Below, piece after piece: positions 49,601-61,600 of a stretch of 64,000 nt of DNA. The stretch's first letter is position 1; each line of letters begins with the position of its first letter. Both the position numbers and the translations under genes were made by a program. Source of the stretch: Episyrphus balteatus (lineage: Eukaryota; Arthropoda; Insecta; Diptera; Syrphidae); the NCBI RefSeq assembly GCF_945859705.1, contig NC_079136.1, forward strand, positions 76,508,867 to 76,572,866, in the 5' to 3' direction. The notes beneath the pieces are model-generated. The model saw only the letters and a list, made by a program, of their open reading frames with translations. It was not told where the DNA came from and searched no databases.

Positions 49601-52600
49601 GTTCCTGCATCATTCGTGATAAAGTAGGTATTGGTAAGGTTCGAGCAACAAGTGCTCGTTATGAGAGCAATTTTATGATTTTTAAATGTATAACTCATAA
49701 CGAACTATAATACGATGTGCTTCCCATGAGAGTTGATGTATTTGCAGATAGAGTTTTCGTCTGAAATAGAGCCAAATCATCAAATTGAAGAAAAGATAAA
49801 TTCTTCATCAGCAGGACCGCTTAAAAGTTAAAGTCAAAATAAGATTCTACAATTTAACATTTGTCGATGCTTTAAAGGACCAATCGGAACTAAAGACTCG
49901 AAAGAAATAATTCCGAGAAAGTTGTTCAGTTCGGATGGATTATCAGTTACCACGCAAATAGAATATCGAGATTGTACCTATGTTTTGACAAATTCTCCAA
50001 ATGAAAATATGTTCCTGATTAATTTTATTTTGAAAGTGTATGCTCCGATGTGGTTTTCCATAAAAAAAAAGCCTAGTTCCATTTACGGATCGAAGCACTG
50101 TTAAATTTATCATTTCCAATACTATGTTAATGATTAAAATATTAAACAATTATTTTTTCTAAGTAGGTATTTAAACTCAGGAAATTAATGTTTTTATTTA
50201 TTCCCAAATAATTTACATAGGTATATGTTAGTAAATGATATTTTTCAAAATTTTATTAGGCTTGGGCGGATGATTTTATTCTTTTTTTTAGAAAGGCAGT
50301 TCAGCCCTTGTTTTTATTTTTAATCTATCTTTAGCTATTGAACATTTAAATTTACTAGCAATTTACGACTTCAAGTGTAAAATATGTTGAGTTTTGGTTG
50401 AAATACCTCCGTACAATTTTCAAAACAGCAGAATATTAAACCATTATGTGAGTCATTATCGATTCTAATAAATTTAGTATTATATTACGAGTAAACTGTA
50501 TAACGAGGAAAAAAGTATACAAATATTTTCGTACGAAAATCAATAAAAATAAGCCTTATTTATTTTACTATTAGCAAAGGACGGACACATTATAAATTAT
50601 TAAAATTAAAATGAATTTCGTATTGATCACACTCTTTATAATTTATGAAGCTACTCACGTTCTAGCAATTTAATGTCTTGACTTTTTTTTAAAGAATAGA
50701 CGTCGCCGGGTCCTAATTCACCTTGTGATAATCCATAACTATTGCTATCGGTTACTGCTATTGTTGGCTTTGCCTTCGTTTGCTTTGAGCATTTATTACT
50801 ATTATGTTGCTTATGCTGTGATGCCTTATTTGAATCTGTATGTGGCTTTTGAATGTGATGATTAACAGGAACTGAATGAACTTTACCATTAGGATGTAAG
50901 GAAATACTTTTTTTCGTGCGGGAAGGGGTTGATGTATTAAGGGTTGCTAAAAGTAATTATAAATAATTGGGTTTAATAAAAAAATGATATTTAAGTGCGA
51001 CTATTAATAAAACTTAAAATAATAAGTATTCTTTCATGATTAAGGCAGTAATAATCGTTGGCGTATTAAAAGTAATGTAGCGTGTAGACATGGGTGATTC
51101 TAAAAACAATGGAATTTTCAGCCACCATCATGATTATTTTAAAATCATTTAACTTTTCAATCTGATTTTTTTCTTTTTCTCAATAAAAAAAAAAGTAAGA
51201 AAGTAAGAGTGGGAGGTAAGGAATAATAAAACAAGTAAAATATTGTTGCAAAACAAGCATGCTTTTTGGATTTCCTAGAAAAGGTTTTAGCTTCTGATTC
51301 TGTCGAAAACAAAGAGATGCATAAGGTTTCATGCTGCCTCCTACAAATAGTCTAAAAGTCAGCGGAAATTGCTTAGTATTTAGAGTCATACCACTTTATA
51401 GTCTTCAATAAGTTGTAAAAGGAACCGCTAGTCTGCCTGTCCGTTAGTTTGGCGAACATGTGTAAAATACGCATTTTTTCTCAAAACCCGTTTTTTTAAA
51501 TTCCGCGACGTGCAACATAACTCAAAAACTAACAAGGCTATCGACTTAAAATTTAGTGCAAATTAATAGTTAACTCATTGGCCATTGCATGAACCTAAAA
51601 GTTTAATATAATTTTTACAATAAATGTTGTTTTTAAGGCTAGGCGCATACATGCGATCTTAGTCGCGCGATTATTCAGTCGCAAAAATGGACCACAAGGA
51701 TTTCAATGCCTGTGCACACACATGTTTCCCGCGATTAAAAATTTGAAAATTGTGTCTACAGTCATTGAAATTGTTGTCATCTTATTTGCGACTGAATAAT
51801 CGCGCGATCGAAATCGCCTAACAGTTTTTTTTTTATTAAAAAATTTTATTTTTTCGTCTTTTCGGTTTTAATTTTTATTTTTCACTTGTTTTTACCAAAT
51901 TAAGGTTCATGCAATGCGAACTTATATATTTTAATGGACAAACATTTCCCATTTGATGTTAAACAAATTCCCGGACCTGCATCGCACGGTGCAAACTCGA
52001 GACTTCAATTTTGAAGGGCTGCAGAGCCACCATTTTGATATTTTCTTGCTTCAAAAAAATTTGATCAATACATTATATCTAATGTCAATAAGATCATGTG
52101 ATTTTCCAAATTTCAATAAATGTTTTAAGTTTTCCATAGAAAATAATTGAATAAGCTGTCGTTCAGAGGCTGGGATCAAATAATATCGGCTCATTAAAAA
52201 TGGTGCCCAACAGAAAGCTTTGGTGAAAACTGAAGCTAGAGGTTTATTGAACCAGCTGAAGTCATTTAAGACAGCAAAGTTTTGGGCTTTAATACTCAAG
52301 CAATTTCATATTGTATTAAAGAAAGTTCAAGTGTTGAAACAGATTTTGAAACTATGTCCATAGGCTCTACGAGAGAGGTTATCAGCCCGGGGCGCCTCTG
52401 CTCGCAACTAAAGACTGCTCCGAGGTTACATACAATTTTTTTGTAACTCAAGCTCTTAGTAGAGTCAAATATGATTTCGACATTTCGGAAAGAAAAAAGG
52501 GTCTTATAATAATGGGTTATTTACAAAGACAGACTTATGTCATCGTCAGTCATGGTATGAGAAGAGAAGGTATGATCATTAAAGTCGCCATTTTACAAAA

Positions 52601-55600
52601 TGTAGTAATAAGATTTTTACGTTTAATTTGGCAAAGTCAAAAGCAACAACAATTTCCAAGACAAATTTGTTAACAACAACAATTTCAATGGAGCAGCTGT
52701 CAAAAACTTAAGAAGCCATCTTTTTTTTCTTTCACTTAGCAGTTCTCGATACAGACTATCTTCGCGTGATCATACCTTCTTTTCTTATACCATGATCTAC
52801 AGTTGAGTGATATAGGCTGAACCACTAGTTTAATTAAAAGCTTGAAACATATTTTTTTTATATCTATGGCTATCGGCGAATAGATACTTTATTAAGTCGT
52901 GTTTTTTTCTATAACAGGTACAGTAGTTCCTAGTTTTTGATTTTGAACGCAAAACACTAAAATATCTACATACCTATGTAAAACTGAAGCTAAATCGAAA
53001 ATTAAAAGCAAAAAAGACAAAATATAAAAAACGAATTTATAATGATTTGACAGTTGTTATGTATTAATTACATATGTATTAGAATTTTTTTTGTACTTTT
53101 TTCACTTTGTGTTTCGATGTAGTTCTGCCTTAATTAGCTATTTGTTAAACAATGATTAGCTAAATCAGCTCTAGAAAAAACTGGGCTTTATGATGAATTT
53201 GTTAGAACAGTCACAAATTTTTAATAATATAATGTAGAACTAAACATATACAACTAAATATATAACAAAAACTAAAACTAAATTTTAAACACACAATCTA
53301 ATGGAAGATATACTTACATGGTCTTAGTTTTCTTTCAGCTTCCACATGAGTGATAGGAGTCGAGACAGGAGTTTTCTTTCCTGTTGTTTTAGAGGCTGGC
53401 GCTGTACTAGACGACCGAACTCGCCGCTTTGGCGATTCATTTTCGATAACACCGGGACCAACGGATTGAGAACGGGCTAAAACGTTTTGGAATTATTTTA
53501 ATTTTCCTATCTTTGTTTGAATTATTATTGGGTAGAGGTTCAATGAACAAATTGCTACAGAAGGATAATAACTTCGGGTTGAAGAATATTTAAGTTCAAA
53601 ATGTTAGGTAGATACCTAACCTGTAGAGTGGTTTCAGTCAGATTTCATAATATTTTAGTACAACGTGCTCATTAAAAACCTCTATGGGCTCAACTCAACA
53701 GCATACAAAAATGTTATCAAATTTGAATAAAAGCACCTTATTCCCTTCTACAGGTTTGGCGTCCTTTAATTCTTGTTTTTGCACGGATAATTTGGGCCGA
53801 TTCTTGTGTACTTATAAGAAAAAAAAATTGTTTCACTGCAAGGTATCTATCGGCAATGTTGATATAATATACATAAGTTAAAAAATAATGGGAGATTTAA
53901 GAAAAGGCTTACAAAAATTTATTCAAATGAAGGACCTAGAATTTAAGTTTTCAACGTTAAAGAATTGTCAATTTTTAATTAAAAAAAACTTGTTGCTAAG
54001 GATAGAGCTGGCTGGAGAAGATTTGAGGCCCAAATCGCTGGTGAGGGGAAAATCGCATTAGATGACCAGTGGGGGAGGAAAAAAAGGGCTGGGTTTCTAA
54101 CGATTTCTTCCAAGAGTAGACTTCTTATCGAAAAAAATTATGTTTAAAAGTTTTAAATATAAAAGATCCGTATTATTAATTGGATCATTTTTGTTGATAA
54201 AATATTGAGAAAAATGCCAAGAATTAATAAATTATTTTATTTTCATTTTTAACAAAAATAGATTTTGATAATACTTTGTGAAAATAAGAGATTATTCTAT
54301 CGTTTTTTTTTTAAATGGATTGAATACCTTTTAATGTTGAATTTAATGCTTGCATGAATTTCTGACTTCTCGGGATAGAATAAAAGTGAAAGCGTTCTTC
54401 TTCATAATCTTCAACACAATTAGAAAATCACGCTAAATATTGACTTAGCACCATACAATTTTGAAAAGAAGAAAAAGAAATTAATAAAGTACTAACCGGT
54501 CTAACAGGTTTCAAGAGAAGTCAGAAATTCATACAATCATTAAATTCAAGAACAAATACATTATAGCATTGTATAGCATAATAACCCTTTTAAAAAAGTT
54601 TATTTCGAACTACTATTTTCATTCATAAACCTATGCTAAAACATAGTCTACCAATTTATTACCTTAAAATTTTAATTGAAGATTGATTTATCTTTTAACA
54701 AATCAGCACTTTACTACTTCTAAAAATACAAATTCAGCTCTGAAAGGGTACACAAATTAAATATGGAAAAATTTCCTAATAAAAAAAGTAGGATTTCTTA
54801 AGAAAAACATTTTTATTTCCCATTTTATTGGAATATTCTCAACAATGTTATACCATTTTGAAAAGTGAATTGAACATACCAACTTTAAAGGTAACTTGCC
54901 AAAATATCGTAGTGCATTTTTTTTACACTACGGTTCATTTAATTAAGGTCATGTAAAATTGTTGAGTATTTAGTTGGGCAAAAAAGTGATATTTGCCCTA
55001 AATCTGATGCAGCTGAGTCAAAATCTTTGAATGCCAGCAGGGTTATTCAAGGTTCCATAGCAAAAGAAAAAATTGAAAAAAACTTAAGATTTGTAGTCTC
55101 GGCAAATGAAAGACCGTACAGGGTGACCATTTTTTCGAATGCCCATAACTCCCAAAATATATGGGTGCGATTTTTTTAATTATTTTTCTGACAAAAGTCA
55201 CCAGCTACCCTATCTACCGTTTTAATTTCGACGTTGAATTTTGGAACACCCTGTATGATTTGCAACATAAAATTCGAGTACTTTAACCTTCAATAAATTG
55301 TTTTCTCTATCTTTATAAGACCCAAAAATCGCGTGTAAACCTTTACTTTTAGTTCGTGTTAAGCCCGGTTCCCTAATATATTGTAAAACTGGGCGTATTT
55401 TGGGGCAGACTTAACACTTTCTTTAGGAAGTTCCAATAAAATTTTACAATGTCCTCATATTCATCAGCTGCCCAAAATTGATAAACATAGCGTGCGATAC
55501 GTCGAAGTTTTCAACTGGCAATGACAGACCGATAAAATATACAGTACACACGTTCTTATGAGAACCGACCCATACATGACGGACTCGAGGGATGCGTTTT

Positions 55601-58600
55601 ATGGGTCGGTTCTCATAAGAACGTGTGTATTTTATCGAGATGTCAGTTAAATCCGTCGACGTAACGAATTCGACGAATTCTATGGGTTGGGCCCTGAAAA
55701 AAGCAGAACTATAATTATAGGAAGTGGGAAAGTAATGTCAAATCCTACGTGTTTTGCTCGTTTTCTTTGATTTTTTGATAGGTTTTCATCCGTTGAGTGG
55801 GGTTGCGAGCTCTGTTCTCCTCCGTTTCGTCCGACACTTCCTTTCATTATAGTTCTACCTAAAGATATTTTTCCATGCTACCAAGCTTTGAAAATAATCT
55901 GTAATTTAATGTTGAATTCAGTTTCAAGTCTAGATTTTAATCTCCTTTGCTGTTTCTAGTCGAGTTTTATCACACTATCTAAAAATAGAATTCTAAAAGT
56001 GTCTGCTCTCAAATTCACGAAAACATTATTTGCATAAGTGTATTCTCAGTTGCTAAATGAAGTCAATCAAATAATATTTCCTAACATTATTAAATCTTTG
56101 AGAATATTTGAGATATATGGGACATAAATATTTCACGGCACCAATATCTTGTATTAACAAAATTATTAATATAGATGTGTTTAAGAAATTTTCCTCACAA
56201 AAAAATAGCTGTGTAGTCGGTTTGCGTCATAAAAAAAATGATTTAAAAATTATTGTATTTGTTAGCAAAATAAAAAATATAAAAGCAAAACAAAGTCCTG
56301 GGATTCGAACTTTGACCTCTAGTGCAAAAGCGCAGTAACCTCTGGCTTAGGCGGAACGTGAGGATGAGTCACACTTTTTCGTAAGAGTTTAGCTTTATAG
56401 TTAAGAGATATATTAAAAATCCTATTATAATTAGCGTGCCGAGAGCCGCCGCTAGTTGGCTTGCTATTGAGTAAGCAAAGCATGGCTATGTGAAGCTGGC
56501 ACCCCCAAATGCTAATTTTTTTTTTCAAACCTGTCTGGTTGGATTGCCCAAGGTTAGCCCAGGATAGCCCAAGATTTTTTCTCGCTAGCCCACCCTTAGT
56601 TTTCAAATTATAACGAAATTATTTTTTTCACCTCAAAATCACAAAAAATAATTTTTTTTATTCAGTGTGAAAGTTGTTGGTTTTGGACTGTGGTTAATTT
56701 GCCCAACGTTAGCCCAGGATAGCCCAACTTTTTTTTTCTTGATTGCACTATTTTTTCAAAAGATACAACAAAAAATTTTTTTTATCAGAAACCGGAAAAA
56801 TTGTGATTTTTTTTTTCTTGTGAAAAAATCGTTAGTTTAAAACCGTGGTTTGTTTGCCCAAGGATAGCCCAACTTTTATTTTTGCTATCCTGCGTTTAGT
56901 TTAAAAATTATAGAAGAATTAGTTTTTATTCACCACACCAAAAAAGAAGTACGTATACACAATAGTGACCATTTTTAAATTTATAAATAAAAACAATTAA
57001 ATCCACAGGTGTTTGCATTCCGCTTCAAATGTTATTTATTTGATTTAAAATTTTTACTTGATTTAATGTAGTCCATATAACATTCCTGTTAAGAAGCTTA
57101 AGTTGACATTTCAAATTAAATACCACAACATACAAATAATTTTTTAAGTCTTAAAATCAATGATTTTTTTTTTACCTAGAAAAGCTACTAGTGAAATACA
57201 TATACAGGGTGTCCCAAAGTCACCGCCCCAAATGAAAACAATGGTTTCCTGAGGTCATTTTAAGTCGAAAAACCTAAGAGGTAATTTTCTCGTTTTCGTC
57301 CCGTTTTCGAGTTACCACGGTTTTTATGATTTTTGCTCTCTTGTCCTTTAACTGGCCTTATCTTTGCCAAAATCAGTATGATTTGAAAGATTTTTTTTAC
57401 AACCAATCAAGAATTTATTACAGTTTAAGTTTGTCTCAAAACTTTTTTTTCTACGGACAACCGTTTTTCCACAATTTTGCATCAAACACAATTTTCTTCG
57501 TTTTTAAAGTTGTTTTTTACACTTTCATATCATTTAAGTCAAAAAAACACGTTAATGAGTATTAATTTTTTGTCCTTCTTATTAAAGCCCAGTTTATTTT
57601 CATAAAAAAAATAAGTTTTATTTCATAAAAAAGGCTACTGAAAGTAATTTAAAAGAATACACAAACTGAGTGAACTAAAAAAAAAATAATTTTTAAATAC
57701 AAAATTAATTTAAATGAATTAAAACTTTTTCTGAGCTTTATCTATTTGTTCTTTTCTTAACCACAATAACTCAGAAAAAGTTTTTAATTCATAAAATTAA
57801 TTTTTTATTTAAAAATTATTTTTTTTTTTTAATTCACTCAGTTTGTTTATTTTTTTTAATTACTTTCAGTAGCCTGTTTTATGAAATAAAACTTTTTTTT
57901 TTATGAAAATAAACTGGGCTTTAATAAAAAGGACAAAAAATTAATACTCATTGACGTGTTTTTTTGACTTAAATGATATGAAAGTGTAAAAAACAACTTA
58001 AAAAACGAAGAAAATTGTGTTTGATGCAAAATTGTGGAAAAACGGTTGTCCGTAGAAAAAAAAGTTTTGAGACAAACTTAAACTGTAATAAATTCTTGAT
58101 TGGTTGTAAAAAAAATCTTTTAAATCAAACTTAGTTTGGCAAAGATAAGGCCAGTTAAAGGACAAGAGAGCAAAAATCATAAAAACCGTGGTAACTCGAA
58201 AACGGGACGAAAACGAGAAAATTACCTCTTAAGTTTTTCGACTTAAAATACCTCAGGAAACCATGGTTTTCATTTGGGGCGGTGACTGTGGGACACCCTG
58301 TATATGTATTTCACTAGGCATGTAGCTTTTCTAGGTACAAAAAAATCATTGATTTTAAGACTTAAAAAATTATTTGTATGTTGTGGTTTTTAATGTGAAA
58401 TGTGAACTTAAGCTTCTTAACAGGAATGTTATATGGACTACATTTAATCAAGTAAAAATTTTAAATCAAATAAATAATATTCGAGGCGAAATGCAAACAC
58501 CTGTGGATTTAATTGTTCTTATTTATAAATTTAAAAAAAGGTCACTATGGTGTATACGTACTTCTTTTTTTGGTGTGGTGAATAAAAACTAATTCTTCTA

Positions 58601-61600
58601 TAATTTTTAAACTAAATGTAGGATAGCAAAAATAAAAGTTGGGCTATCCTTGGCTAACCTTGGGCAAACAAACAATAGTGCAAAACCAAGAACTTTTACA
58701 CTGAATAAAAAAAAATTATTTTTTGTGATTTTTGAGGTGAAACAAAATAATTCCGTTATAATTTGAGAACTAAGGGTGGGCTAACGAAAAAAAATCTTGG
58801 GCTATCCTGGGCTAACCTTGGGCAATCCATCCAGACAGGTTTGAAAAAAAAATTAACATTTGGGGGTGCCAGCTTCACATAGCCGCAAAGCATATCTTAA
58901 TGTGATGTGGGTACCAAAAAAGAGAACACGACTGAAAAAATGAGAGCGAATGATTGTATTTTCTACAAATCAAATAATTTTTAATACTTTAGTAGTCAGT
59001 TTTAAGCAAACAATTTTGAAACTTACAACACACGTTGTAGTTTCTACAAATGCGTTGTTGATTCTGCAGCGAATGTTGCAGTTTTCACATTTTTTTTAGA
59101 TTCTATCCACAACGAGTGTTTCAATTTTTACGAATTTAAAATGGAAACCACAATCTTTTTCTTGATTCAATTGACAATACTGGGTTGAGAGTTCGTTTTA
59201 AACGCTTTTAAATGGCCAAATACTGAAAAGTGCGTACATACAAGCAGTTTTTCTAATTCTTCCTCGAAAAAAAAAACCATTTATATAGGTACAAAAAGAT
59301 ATAAGGTACATACATATATGTAAACCTACAAACATATATTTAGTATATACTTACATTTAATAGTTTTCTTGGGGCTTCCTTTTTGCGGACTACCTTTTTG
59401 GGGACTTCCGTGTCTAGAAGCAGCACTTTTTTTAGGACTACCTCGTTGTGATTCCGATTCTCTTGATTTCGGAATAGCTGGCATCAACTTTTCCCTGGTT
59501 GGTGATGGAAGTAGAGCACCTTCTTCTATATCTTAAATTTAACGTTGTTAAAATAAAAAAAAATTAAAAAATGAGTACGTATTTAACTTTCTTATTTTAA
59601 TAATAAAATGAATAAAATTAAAACTTACCGGGACCAGTTGTTCTTTCTAAATGGTGACGTATAGCGCTGTAACGTGCTGGCAGTGAAGATTCATCTTTGT
59701 TGTCAATTAAATGAGCCTGACCAGGAACTCTTGGCTTATTAACTGATTTGAACGGAGTAAATTTCTTGTTGTTCTCTTGTTCTTTTTCTTCTTTGGTAAT
59801 AGGCCTATTAATGCAAGAAAATAATAAAGAAATTTGTTAAATTCTTAAACTTCGTAAAAATGAGAAACGAAACTTCTCAGAGACCCGTAAAAATATTGTT
59901 TTGGAAATGGTACCATCTTTTGATTAGACATAAAAATACTTTAATCTCAAAGTTCATACATATATACGGTGATCATATTTTTAAGAGCGAAACCCGGGAC
60001 AGTTAAAAGTTCGTTAAATAGTTTTGAAAATCTCGATTTTTAAAGGAGATGGCACATTTTTGGGCCCAGTGTGTTCACTAACGAAATTGGTATCAAATGA
60101 AAGGTGACGGTAAGCACATTACGTGGGTAAAATATTTTCAAATTCGTACGTGGGGTTTTGGAGATATTTGAGTTTGAAGTTTCGGATTTCAGAATCAAGA
60201 TTTCAGCAATTTTTTCGAACAATTAATCGTAGAATGCGTAATTATGGATGCACAGAAATAATATTGGTATCAAATGAAAGGTATTTCTCTTGTCTATAAA
60301 TCTGTATCAAAAGTTTTTTTTCTTTGTTTAAAAAAATAATACATATTAGGTATTTACTTCTCAAAAGGTGATTTTTTTAAGCGAGGCATTTGGCGCATCG
60401 AAATATCGAAATATTCAGTGGTGACATGTACTTTTTTTGCAATTTTTTGTATAGCTTAATGTGTTACCTTTAATTCAATATATAAAAAAGTTCTATAAAT
60501 CATACAAAAACCTTATAATAAGCAAAATACACAAAAACGCGCTGAAATATGCATGTTAATTAAAAGAATAGAAACTATAGTTCAGTCAATGGGGGAAAAA
60601 TCCGAAAAAAGTTGTCACGTCAGCTAAGTTTGAATGCAGTATTGAAAAGGGGTTTATCCCAAGTAAAAATCTCAGATTGCGTATTGTTTGGTCTTGTGGG
60701 GCGACCGCCATTTTGAAAAACGCATTTGTCTCAATATCTCGAGAACGACTGGTCGGACAAAAAACTAGTAAGGACTTTTTAGATTGGAAATTAATTAATC
60801 TTTCTTTTTCTAGTACATCATTTTTCTCTAAGAGTTATAATTTCAGAGTAACAGTACCGCAAATTGTGTGTTTTTTGATATTTTGAATATTTTAAACAAC
60901 CCTTAGAGTTAAGTGCGGAATTACTGAGAATGAGATACTTTACTCGGAAAGTATAACTCTTAGAGAAAAATGATGTACTAGAAAAAGAAAGATTAATTAA
61001 TTTCCAATCTAAAAAGTCCTTACTAGTTTTTTGTCCGACCAGTCGTTCTCGAGATATTGAGACAAATGCGTTTTTCAAAATGGCGGTCGCCCCACAAGAC
61101 CAAACAATACGCAATCTGAGATTTTTACTTGGGATAAACCCCTTTTCAATACTGCATTCAAACTTAGCTGACGTGACAACTTTTTTCGGATTTTTCCCCC
61201 ATTGACTGAACTATAGTTTCTATTCTTTTAATTAACATGCATATTTCAGCGCGTTTTTGTGTATTTTGCTTATTATAAGGTTTTTGTATGATTTATAGAA
61301 CTTTTTTATATATTGAATTAAAGGTAACACATTAAGCTATACAAAAAATTGCAAAAAAAGTACATGTCACCACTGAATATTTCGATATTTCGATGCGCCA
61401 AATGCCTCGCTTAAAAAAATCACCTTTTGAGAAGTAAATACCTAATATGTATTATTTTTTTAAACAAAGAAAAAAAACTTTTGATACAGATTTATAGACA
61501 AGAGAAATACCTTTCATTTGATACCAATATTATTTCTGTGCATCCATAATTACGCATTCTACGATTAATTGTTCGAAAAAATTGCTGAAATCTTGATTCT

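Noticed and set aside
57326..58180. Two ORFs encoding nearly the same ~60-79-residue peptide on opposite strands
   Set aside because: They are the same sequence in the two arms of a palindrome, with no recognisable domain.
60677..61114. Twin ORFs beginning MRIVWSCGATAILKNAF
   Set aside because: Mirror images in the arms of the 60.0-61.8 kb fold-back element, not a gene family.
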